Made by a program: the position numbers and the translations under genes. A model generated the notes under the pieces. That model did no database searches. It was given only the letters and a program-made list of their open reading frames with translations, and had not been told where the DNA came from. Of a DNA stretch of 44,710 nt, positions 32,431 to 40,183 are shown piece after piece. The stretch's first letter is position 1. Every line of letters begins with the position of its first letter. Location: contig NZ_CAMLMK010000009.1 in NCBI RefSeq assembly GCF_946481155.1, forward strand, positions 1 through 44,710, given 5' to 3'. This DNA is from an uncultured Flavobacterium sp. (GTDB lineage: Bacteria > Bacteroidota > Bacteroidia > Flavobacteriales > Flavobacteriaceae).

Positions 32431-32853
32431 ATTTGAAGATTTTTTAATTTGAAAATTTGAAGATGAGAAATGATAAAGAAAATCTGATTTTAACATTAAC
32501 TTTTGAATTGGCATTGGATATTATTGCTTATTCCGAAGAAATCAGAAAGACAAATCGTTTTGAAATGGCATCTCAGATTTTCAGAAGCGGCACCTCGATA
32601 GGAGCAAATATCAAAGAAGCGCAGAACGCTGAGAGTAAAGCCGATTTTATACATAAATTCAAAATTTCAGCGAAAGAAGCAGACGAATTGCACTATTGGT
32701 TGGAACTGTGTTTGAAGTCTGACTTCTATCCAAATCCAAAAGAAGAATTATTCAGAAAATTACAATCCATAAATTTGATAATTTCAAAGATTATAGCTTC
32801 ATGTAAGAAACCGTAATTTTCAAATCATCAAATTTTCAAATCATCAAATAATT
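32431..32853 (+). mobile_element. Putative small cassette: four-helix-bundle gene with inverted flanking repeats
   Basis: The S23-type gene is bounded on the left (32431-32462) by TTTGAAGATT and AATTTGAAAATTTGAAG units and on the right (32817-32850) by TTTTCAAATCATCAAA units, which are inverted relative to the left. The block separates the two subunit genes of one enzyme, as an insertion would. No target-site duplication is obvious by eye, and no transposase lies inside. Whether it moves on its own, or with a helper, is unknown. The same arm sequences occur without a gene between atpA and atpG. Confidence 0.5.
32463..32816 (+). CDS. S23-type four-helix-bundle protein
   Basis: A 117-residue helical protein of the family first found as intervening-sequence proteins within bacterial 23S rRNA genes, related in fold to the Avd accessory protein of diversity-generating retroelements. 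Diagnostic patterns are MASQIFRSGTSIGANIKEAQNAESKADFIHKFKISAKEADELHYWLEL (in outline) followed by LQSINLIISKIIASCKK. It is basic enough to bind nucleic acid. The ATG at 32463 is chosen; a TTG two codons earlier is part of the left repeat. It sits inside the scoA-scoB pair. Its function here is unknown. Confidence 0.93.
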   Translation: MRNDKENLILTLTFELALDIIAYSEEIRKTNRFEMASQIFRSGTSIGANIKEAQNAESKADFIHKFKISAKEADELHYWLELCLKSDFYPNPKEELFRKLQSINLIISKIIASCKKP

Positions 32854-33510
32854 ATGTTAGATAAAAATCAGATTGCAAAACGAATTGCCAAAGAAGTTAA
32901 AGACGGGTACTTCGTTAATTTAGGAATCGGTATTCCAACTTTGGTAGCTAATTATGTACGCCATGATATTTCCGTGGAATTCCAGAGTGAAAACGGGGTG
33001 TTGGGTATGGGCCCGTTTCCTTTTGAAGGAGAAGAAGATGCCGATATCATCAACGCGGGAAAGCAAACCATCACGACCCTACCGGGAGCCAGTTTCTTTG
33101 ATTCAGCTTTCAGTTTCGGGATGATCCGTGCTCAGAAAGTGGATTTGACTATTTTAGGCGCTATGGAAGTTTCGGAAAACGGAGATATAGCCAACTGGAA
33201 AATACCGGGTAAAATGGTAAAAGGAATGGGTGGCGCTATGGATTTGGTCGCTTCCGCAGAAAATATCATCGTTGCGATGATGCATGTGAATAAAGCCGGA
33301 GAATCGAAAATACTTAAACGTTGTACACTTCCTTTAACAGGCGTAGGCTGTGTTAAGAAAGTAGTAACCGAATTGGCTGTAATGGAAATCACGCCAGACG
33401 GATTCCAGCTTTTGGAACGTGCACCAGGAGTTTCCGTCGAAGAAATTATCCAGGCTACTGAAGCGGAACTAATCATCAAAGGAGACATTCCGGAAATGGT
33501 AATCGAATAG
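32854..33510 (+). CDS. scoB: 3-oxoacid CoA-transferase subunit B
   Basis: Beta subunit, carrying the catalytic Glu in the QSENGVLGMGP segment (about 46-50), which forms the enzyme-CoA thioester. The GIGIPTLVANYV segment, the GGAMDLV segment and the VTELAVMEITPDGF block complete the family pattern in 218 residues. Together with scoA at 31732-32430 it forms the active enzyme. The start follows directly after the right repeat of the inserted cassette, so its ribosome-binding region now lies in repeat sequence. A copy of its last codons and terminator occurs again at 35728-35836. Confidence 0.95.
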   Translation: MLDKNQIAKRIAKEVKDGYFVNLGIGIPTLVANYVRHDISVEFQSENGVLGMGPFPFEGEEDADIINAGKQTITTLPGASFFDSAFSFGMIRAQKVDLTILGAMEVSENGDIANWKIPGKMVKGMGGAMDLVASAENIIVAMMHVNKAGESKILKRCTLPLTGVGCVKKVVTELAVMEITPDGFQLLERAPGVSVEEIIQATEAELIIKGDIPEMVIE

Positions 33511-33533
33511 TTTTTCTAATTATATTTTCAAAT

Positions 33534-33558
33534 AAAAGCAGCCTTTGGGCTGCTTTTT
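33534..33558 (+). terminator. Terminator after scoB
   Basis: Stem AAAAGCAGCC (33534-33543) with GGCTGCTTTT (33548-33557). A near copy occurs at 35812-35836. Confidence 0.85.
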
Positions 33559-33695
33559 GTTTTTCTGTATTTATTGTACGTATGTTACGAATTCTTTAAA
33601 TTAATGTAAGAAATTTAACATATAGTATGGAAAAACCTCAATAATTATATTATTTATAGGAATAGTTTTACATGACAACTCTAAACTATTAACCT

Positions 33696-35726
33696 ATGAG
33701 AAAACAATTACAAGCGAAATTTGCCCTATCCATGGCGGTTTCATTATTGGGATTATTACTGAATGCTCAGGAAACTGATAGAATTGTAAAACAGAAAATC
33801 GAAGATGAGAAAGGCAAGCCGACCTTAATTGTATTTAAGGAGACTTCGGCGTACAAAGCGAATGATTTTCAGCAGGTTTTTAAAGATCAATTAGGCTTAA
33901 AGGCCGACTCTCATTTTTCAAAAATGAAGGCAGAAACAGACCAATTAGGATTTCAACATGAAAAATTTCAGTTGTTTCATAAGGGTGTTAAAGTTGAATT
34001 CGCCACATATACGCTTCATTCCAAATCGGGAAAACTTGTTTCAATGAGCGGGGAGTACTATAATTTGAAAAATGAAAATATAACCCCGAGAATATCAAGA
34101 GAGCAGGCTTTTAATTTCGCGACACGTCATCTTGCTGCGAAACAATATCTATGGGAAAACCTGGAAGAGTCAAAAGCTTTTAACTATGAAAAACCTACAG
34201 GAGAATTAGTGCTGCTTCCCTTAATTGGCGAAGATGATGCCACTGACAAAGTGCGTTTAGCCTATAAATTCGACATTTATGCCACAAACCCGGTAAGCCG
34301 TGGTGATTTATATATTGATGCAGTTACCGGTGAAGCTTTATTTTATAATGCTACTATTAAGCATGTTGGGGTAACCAGCCATAGCCCCAAAGTTTTTATT
34401 GGTAGGAAAGCAGAAAACCCAACAACAAGTGCTTCAGTGTTAGTGGCAGCCAATGCGGCGACACGTTATAGCGGAACACAGTCTATTCAAACCTCGTTAA
34501 GTGGCGCATCCTACATTTTGTCTGATGCCACGAGAGGCAATGGTGTGATGACCTATAACATGAGAAAAGGAACCAATTATAGTACAGCAGTTAATTTCAC
34601 GGATGTTGATAATAACTGGACTGCAGCTGAATTCAATAACGTCAATAAAGACAATGGCGCTCTGGATGCGCATTGGGGTGCTGAAAAAACTTATGATTAT
34701 TGGGCGACTGTGCATGGCAGAAACAGCTATAATAATGCCGGAGCGGCTTTGAAAAGTTATGTTCATTATGCCACGAACTATGACAATGCCTATTGGAACG
34801 GGAGTGTAATGACTTACGGTGATGGCAGCGATGTCTATTTCGACATTTTGACCTCCGTGGATGTTGCAGGGCATGAAATTGGACATGCAGTTTGTTCGGC
34901 TACGGCAAATTTGGCATACCAAAATGAGTCTGGAGCCATGAACGAAGGATTCTCGGATATTTGGGGCGCCTGTATTGAATACTACGCTGCACCTACAAAA
35001 TCGCGTTGGCTTATAGGTGAAGACATAGAAAGAAGATCCGGGCATGCGGCTTTACGTTCCATGAGCAATCCAAAAAGCGAAGGACAGCCGGATACTTATG
35101 GAGGAACGTATTGGTATAATCAATCAAGATGCCGTCCCAGAAGCGGAAACGATTATTGCGGGGTGCATACCAACAGCGGTGTTTTAAATCACTGGTTTTA
35201 TATCTTGACCGAGGGAAAATCGGGAACTAACGATAAAGGGAATTCTTATAGCGTTGCCGGTATAGGGATTGATAAAGCGGCAAAAATTGCCTTTCGTTTA
35301 GAGAACGTGTACTTATCTTCAAATTCTACCTATGCGAATGGGAGGACTTATGGGATCCAGGCCGCGACAGATCTTTATGGTGCAGGATCACCTGAGGTAA
35401 TTGCTACAACGAATGCATTTTATGCGGTAGGTATTGGAGCGGCTTATTCCGGAACAGCGCGAACTGACGATACGGGATTAGTTATGGAAAAAATAAATGA
35501 CAAAGTATTGCTCTATCCAAATCCCGCAACGGATGTCCTGACTGTTTCTCTGAAGGGCAGCCAAGAAGCATCATACAGGATTGTTAATTATCTAGGTCAA
35601 GAGGTCGGAAAAGGCAAATTCACTGCGCAAGAAAATATCAACATCAGCAATCTTTTCAGCGGAACTTATATTTTCGAAATAAATGACGGGCAGGAAACAG
35701 TGTCTAAAAGATTTATTAAAAAATAA
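33696..35726 (+). CDS. Secreted M4-family zinc metallopeptidase with T9SS sorting domain
   Basis: A thermolysin-family peptidase of 676 residues. It has a signal peptide (ending near LLLNAQ), a pro-region with FTP/PepSY-like content (about 25-225), and a catalytic domain with HEIGH (His393, Glu394, His397) and the third zinc ligand Glu417 in NEGFSD, 20 residues after the second His as in thermolysin. The final 75 residues are a type A sorting domain with LYPNPATD, SYRIVNYLGQEV and SGTYIFEIND, ending in basic residues, which directs export by T9SS and anchoring or release at the surface. It sits between scoB and a remnant of a second scoB end. Confidence 0.95.
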   Translation: MRKQLQAKFALSMAVSLLGLLLNAQETDRIVKQKIEDEKGKPTLIVFKETSAYKANDFQQVFKDQLGLKADSHFSKMKAETDQLGFQHEKFQLFHKGVKVEFATYTLHSKSGKLVSMSGEYYNLKNENITPRISREQAFNFATRHLAAKQYLWENLEESKAFNYEKPTGELVLLPLIGEDDATDKVRLAYKFDIYATNPVSRGDLYIDAVTGEALFYNATIKHVGVTSHSPKVFIGRKAENPTTSASVLVAANAATRYSGTQSIQTSLSGASYILSDATRGNGVMTYNMRKGTNYSTAVNFTDVDNNWTAAEFNNVNKDNGALDAHWGAEKTYDYWATVHGRNSYNNAGAALKSYVHYATNYDNAYWNGSVMTYGDGSDVYFDILTSVDVAGHEIGHAVCSATANLAYQNESGAMNEGFSDIWGACIEYYAAPTKSRWLIGEDIERRSGHAALRSMSNPKSEGQPDTYGGTYWYNQSRCRPRSGNDYCGVHTNSGVLNHWFYILTEGKSGTNDKGNSYSVAGIGIDKAAKIAFRLENVYLSSNSTYANGRTYGIQAATDLYGAGSPEVIATTNAFYAVGIGAAYSGTARTDDTGLVMEKINDKVLLYPNPATDVLTVSLKGSQEASYRIVNYLGQEVGKGKFTAQENINISNLFSGTYIFEINDGQETVSKRFIKK

Positions 35727-35727
35727 T

Positions 35728-35796
35728 ATTCAAGCGGCTGAAGCTGAATTGATTATCAAAGGTGATATTCCAGAAATGATAATAGATAAATTTTAA
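35728..35796 (+). pseudogene. scoB: Remnant of a second scoB 3' end
   Basis: These bases encode IQAAEAELIIKGDIPEMIID then KF and a stop, against IQATEAELIIKGDIPEMVIE at the end of the intact scoB (33448-33510). By hand count 17 of 20 residues and 46 of 60 bases agree, most base changes being synonymous. No start codon or upstream scoB sequence precedes it: the M4 peptidase stop is one base away. A terminator like that of scoB follows. This is a broken copy left after a rearrangement. Confidence 0.85.
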
Positions 35797-35811
35797 AAAA
35801 AGATTTCCTTT

Positions 35812-35836
35812 AAAAGCAGCCTCTTCGGCTGCTTTT
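35812..35836 (+). terminator. Second copy of the scoB-type terminator
   Basis: Stem AAAAGCAGCC (35812-35821) with GGCTGCTTTT (35827-35836). It matches the terminator at 33534-33558 except in the loop, and now serves the M4 peptidase gene. Confidence 0.85.
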
Positions 35837-35952
35837 GCGTTTTTACTTACAAAAATAAATAGATAATGTAACAATATTACAAAAATTGTGTTAATATTGC
35901 AGATAATTTATTAAAATTACCAAACTACTAAAAACTAAAAAACAAGTATCAA

Positions 35953-38900
35953 ATGAAAAACAAACTACAAACAAAGATTGTTTCAGCAGTGCTTTTGCTG
36001 CTGTTTTCAGTCAACCTGTTTGCGCAGTTCAACGAAGATGCGCCCTGGATGAAAAAAACACAGGCAACAGGAAAAAACAGTCCGCAAACCATGCAGGAGA
36101 TGGTAGCTTCCTTTAATGCTTATTGGAGTCAGCACGACAAAGACAAAAAAGGATCCGGATACAAACCGTTCAAGCGTTGGGAATACCAATGGAGCAATAA
36201 CACGCATCCGGACGGTACACTTGCAACGCCGGGTGAACTGTGGTCGGCTTGGCAGACAAAGATTGCTTCGCGTAATGCGACATCCAGAGCGTCCTCGGCT
36301 ACAACTGCAAAAACTAGCAATTGGTTGCCGGTTGGTCCGTTTAGCCATACCAACACAGGCTCCTGGTCTTCGGGTCAGGGACGTGTAAATGTGGTGTATG
36401 TGGATCCGAGTAATGCCAATACTATTTATGTTGGTGCACCGGCAGGAGGTATCTGGAAATCTACGGACGCAGGAGTAAACTGGGCACCATTATCCGATAA
36501 TTTACCTCAGATTGGGGTGTCGGGTATTGTGGTTGCGCATAATAACTCTAACGTTATTTATATTGCAACCGGTGATAGAGATGCAAGTGATACTTATTCA
36601 GTTGGAATTCTGAAATCTACTGATGGTGGTGTAACATGGAATACAACAGGGCTGTCCTTTGCCAATACGTTTACGACAGCATCGGATATTTACATGCACC
36701 CTACCGACGCCAACACTCTTTGGGTGGCTACAAGTGCAGGACTTTACAAAACGACAAATGCAGGAGTTAGCTGGACAAACGTTCTAAGCGGAAATATTAA
36801 GGATATTAAGATAAAACCTGGAGATCCTAATACGATTTATGCGGTTAAGCCAAGTTCTTTCCATAAATCTACCGATGGTGGTGCAACTTTCACGACGATT
36901 ACAAGTGGATTACCTGCGTCTTCAGGACGTTTGGTTATCGATGTAACGCCTGCAAATTCGGCATACGTATACGTACTTAGTTCTACAACAGGACACGCTT
37001 TTCAGGGACTATACCGTTCTACCGATAGCGGAACCACATTTACCAAAACGGCAAGTACAACAAATATTTTTGAGTCGACACAAGCCTGGTATGATTTAGC
37101 ATTGGGCGTATCTGCTACAGATGCCAATGTTGTCTTTACAGGTTGCCTTAATGTTTGGAAAAGTTCCGATGGAGGGGCTTCCTTTACTAAGGTAAATAAC
37201 TGGAGTTCTCCAAGTGCAGCAACATATACGCATGCAGATATTCACTTCTTACGTTTTTACGGAAACAAATTGTATTGTGGAAGTGACGGAGGAATCTATG
37301 TGTCTTCAAATGTAGGAACATCATTCACAAGTTTAACTACCGGATTGCAAATCAGTCAGTTCTATAAGATTTCGGTTTCGAAACAAACTTCAAGCAAAAT
37401 GGTTGGAGGTCTTCAGGATAATGGAGGTCATGGATATAGTAACAATCAATGGAAAAACTATTATGGAGCTGACGGAATGGACACAGGAGTAGATCCAACA
37501 AATGAAAACAAATTCTATGGATTTATCCAATCCGGAGGAACTTTGTATATTTCAACTACTGCCGGAGATAATTTATCGTCCAGTGTTAATGGACCTGAAT
37601 CAGGAAACTGGGTAACGCCATTGGCAATTAACTCTACAGGGCAGGTTTTTGCAGGATATACAAAAGTGTACCGATTAAACGGAACTTCATGGGTGGCAAG
37701 TACAACATCTTTCGCTTCCGCCGCTGAAAATTTAGTTATAGATCCTTCTGATGATAATAAAATGTATGTTTCAGACGGCACAAAATTATACAAGAGTACC
37801 GACAAAGGCGTGACTTTCGCTTTAGCGTATACTTTCCCAACGACCGTGAAGGACATTCGCGTGCATTCAACAAATAGCAACACTATCTATGCTGTTACCT
37901 CAGGAACCGCAGGACTTGTCTATCAGTCTACCGATGGAGGTGCAACCTTCACAAGTATCAACAACGGATTGCCTGCTATAGCTAAGAACGTAATTGTACA
38001 CCAGGGTCAGAATCCACAGAACCCATTATATCTGGGAACTTATTTAGGGGTTTACTACAAAGACGACAGCATGTCGGCCTGGGAACCTTTCGATACCAAC
38101 TTGCCAAACGTTCCGGTAACGGATTTAGAAATAAACTATATCGACAATAACATCACAGCGGCTACTTACGGAAGAGGTATCTGGAGATCGTCAATTACAT
38201 TGGATGGTGGTGATACTGTTGCTCCTTCGGCTCCTACAAACTTAGCAGCTTCAGGAACTACTCAAACTACTACTAATTTATCCTGGACCGCTTCAACAGA
38301 TAACGTTGGCGTAACCGGATATGATGTGTACCAAGGTGCGACATTGAAAGCAACAGTGACTACAACTTCTTATGCAGTGACAGGCTTAACTGCTGCAACG
38401 GCGTATACTTTCTCTGTAAAAGCAAAAGACGCGGCAGGAAATATTTCTGCTTCCAGCAACACTGTGAATGTAACTACTTTACCTGCTGTTGCCGTTTATT
38501 GTGCTTCGCAAGGAAATAGTGTAGCAGACGAATTGATCGGAAGAGTGCAGATCGGAACAATCAACAATCCTTCTACCGGAGGAACGGGTTATACTGATTT
38601 TACATCGATTTCAACCAATTTAACCAAAGGCGCTTCAACAACAATAACTGTGACGCCAACATGGACCGGATCAGTTTATGCAGAAGGCTATGCGGTTTGG
38701 ATTGACTATAACAACGATAAGGATTTTGCCGATGCAGGCGAATTGGTTTGGAGCAATCCTGCTGTTTCAACAACTCCGGTTTCAGGATCGTTTACTGTTT
38801 CAGCAACAGCTTTAACAGGCGCAACAAGAATGAGAGTTTCAATGAAATACAACGGTATACCTACAGCCTGCGAAACGTTTGATTACGGACAGGTAGAAGA

Positions 38901-39912
38901 TTATACCGTTAATCTTATAACAGGCGATTCAACAGCTCCTACGGCTCCAACAAACTTAACAGCTTCAGGAACTACACAAACTACAACGAATTTATCATGG
39001 ACTGCTTCAACAGATAATGTTGGGGTAACAGGATACGATGTGTACCAAGGTGCAGCATTAAAGGCTACCGTAACTACAACTTCTTATGCAGTGACAGGCT
39101 TGACGGCTAATACTGCTTATACTTTCTCTGTGAAAGCAAAAGACGCAGCTGGTAACATTTCTGCGTCAAGCAATACAGTAAATGTTACAACATTGCCAGT
39201 GGCTTTAAATTACTGTGCTTCACAAGGTAATAATACAAATGATGAAAGAATAGGAAAAGTGGTTTTCGGAACGATCAACAATACGTCGACCGGAACAGCA
39301 GGATATGAGAATTTCACTGCACAGTCTACAAATGCCGGTCGTGGAACAGCTTACACGATTACGATCACGCCAACATGGACTGGTACAGTATATTCAGAAG
39401 GTTATGCAGTTTGGATTGACTATAACCAAAACGGGGTTTTCACCGATGCAGGCGAATTAGTATGGAGCAAACCTACCTCGACAACAACTCCGGTAAGCGG
39501 ATCAATTACTATTCCGACAACAGCGACTTTGGGAGCTACCAGAATGAGGGTTTCGATGAAATACAACGGAGTGCCAACATCATGCGAAGCATTCTCTTAC
39601 GGGCAGGTTGAGGATTATACAGTAAATATCACTTCTGCACCTATGGCAGCCCAAGCAGTTCTTGTGGTGGATGAGGCTAAAGAAGATTATTTGATTTTAT
39701 ATCCAAACCCAACAGACAGTTATTTAAATATAGCTACCAGCGACGCACGTCCGGTATCCTACAGAATAGTAAATTACTTAGGTCAGGAAGTCAGAAAAGG
39801 TAAGTTCACGGATCAGGAACGCATCAACGTAAGCGATCTGACAAGCGGAACTTATATTTTCGAAAGCAATGATGGCCAAAAAACGGTCTCCAAGAGATTT
39901 GTTAAGAAGTAA
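35953..39912 (+). CDS. Large secreted beta-propeller protein with FN3, GEVED and T9SS sorting domains
   Basis: A 1319-residue T9SS cargo protein. The signal peptide ends NLFAQ (about 25). Residues about 100-745 contain repeated propeller blades of the VPS10/sialidase type, each with GGIWKSTDAG- or YKSTDGGATF-like Asp-box motifs. Then come FN3 (about 754-843), GEVED (848-987), FN3 (993-1081), GEVED (1085-1226), and a type A sorting domain (1243-1319) with LYPNPTDSYL and VNYLGQEV. The propeller may bind glycans or proteins; some relatives are glycosidases but no catalytic set is evident. FN3 units nearly match those in the subtilisin-like protein at 40184-43393. Confidence 0.92.
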   Translation: MKNKLQTKIVSAVLLLLFSVNLFAQFNEDAPWMKKTQATGKNSPQTMQEMVASFNAYWSQHDKDKKGSGYKPFKRWEYQWSNNTHPDGTLATPGELWSAWQTKIASRNATSRASSATTAKTSNWLPVGPFSHTNTGSWSSGQGRVNVVYVDPSNANTIYVGAPAGGIWKSTDAGVNWAPLSDNLPQIGVSGIVVAHNNSNVIYIATGDRDASDTYSVGILKSTDGGVTWNTTGLSFANTFTTASDIYMHPTDANTLWVATSAGLYKTTNAGVSWTNVLSGNIKDIKIKPGDPNTIYAVKPSSFHKSTDGGATFTTITSGLPASSGRLVIDVTPANSAYVYVLSSTTGHAFQGLYRSTDSGTTFTKTASTTNIFESTQAWYDLALGVSATDANVVFTGCLNVWKSSDGGASFTKVNNWSSPSAATYTHADIHFLRFYGNKLYCGSDGGIYVSSNVGTSFTSLTTGLQISQFYKISVSKQTSSKMVGGLQDNGGHGYSNNQWKNYYGADGMDTGVDPTNENKFYGFIQSGGTLYISTTAGDNLSSSVNGPESGNWVTPLAINSTGQVFAGYTKVYRLNGTSWVASTTSFASAAENLVIDPSDDNKMYVSDGTKLYKSTDKGVTFALAYTFPTTVKDIRVHSTNSNTIYAVTSGTAGLVYQSTDGGATFTSINNGLPAIAKNVIVHQGQNPQNPLYLGTYLGVYYKDDSMSAWEPFDTNLPNVPVTDLEINYIDNNITAATYGRGIWRSSITLDGGDTVAPSAPTNLAASGTTQTTTNLSWTASTDNVGVTGYDVYQGATLKATVTTTSYAVTGLTAATAYTFSVKAKDAAGNISASSNTVNVTTLPAVAVYCASQGNSVADELIGRVQIGTINNPSTGGTGYTDFTSISTNLTKGASTTITVTPTWTGSVYAEGYAVWIDYNNDKDFADAGELVWSNPAVSTTPVSGSFTVSATALTGATRMRVSMKYNGIPTACETFDYGQVEDYTVNLITGDSTAPTAPTNLTASGTTQTTTNLSWTASTDNVGVTGYDVYQGAALKATVTTTSYAVTGLTANTAYTFSVKAKDAAGNISASSNTVNVTTLPVALNYCASQGNNTNDERIGKVVFGTINNTSTGTAGYENFTAQSTNAGRGTAYTITITPTWTGTVYSEGYAVWIDYNQNGVFTDAGELVWSKPTSTTTPVSGSITIPTTATLGATRMRVSMKYNGVPTSCEAFSYGQVEDYTVNITSAPMAAQAVLVVDEAKEDYLILYPNPTDSYLNIATSDARPVSYRIVNYLGQEVRKGKFTDQERINVSDLTSGTYIFESNDGQKTVSKRFVKK

Positions 39913-39934
39913 TATAGATTGCGGTTAATTTAGG

Positions 39935-39963
39935 AAAGGCGGGAGTAAAATCCCGCCTTTTTT
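39935..39963 (+). terminator. Terminator after the beta-propeller gene
   Basis: Stem AAAGGCGGGA (39935-39944) with TCCCGCCTTT (39951-39960) and T-run. A related terminator follows the subtilisin-like gene. Confidence 0.9.
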
Positions 39964-39986
39964 ATGCACGGGCAAGAAGTAAGTTT

Positions 39987-40014
39987 TTGACCAGCTTTTT
40001 TTTAAATAAATTTG
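39987..40014 (+). promoter_or_regulatory. Bacteroidetes promoter of the subtilisin-like gene
   Basis: TTG (39987-39989), 17-base spacer, TAAATTTG (40007-40014): a consensus match. It implies a leader of about 160 bases before the ATG at 40184, in which I see no recognised riboswitch. Confidence 0.55.
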
Positions 40015-40183
40015 GAAGTTGAAAATCGTAATAAGTTGAGTAATAATCTACTACAAAGTGGTTTTTCGAAGTTTATGGACCTGATAAATTCCACATATAG
40101 TCAACATAAGAGTAATATTTTGTCAGAAAAGACAGTAAATTAGGATTTTTTATACCCAAAATCAACTAAAAAACTAATTTAAA

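Noticed and set aside
34497..35045. 182-codon open frame on the minus strand inside the M4 peptidase gene
   Set aside because: The plus-strand frame carries the HEIGH zinc motif and a full family architecture; the minus frame has no recognisable features.
35728..35796. Considered as a small functional gene
   Set aside because: It has no start codon or ribosome-binding site, and its sequence matches the end of scoB, so it is a remnant.
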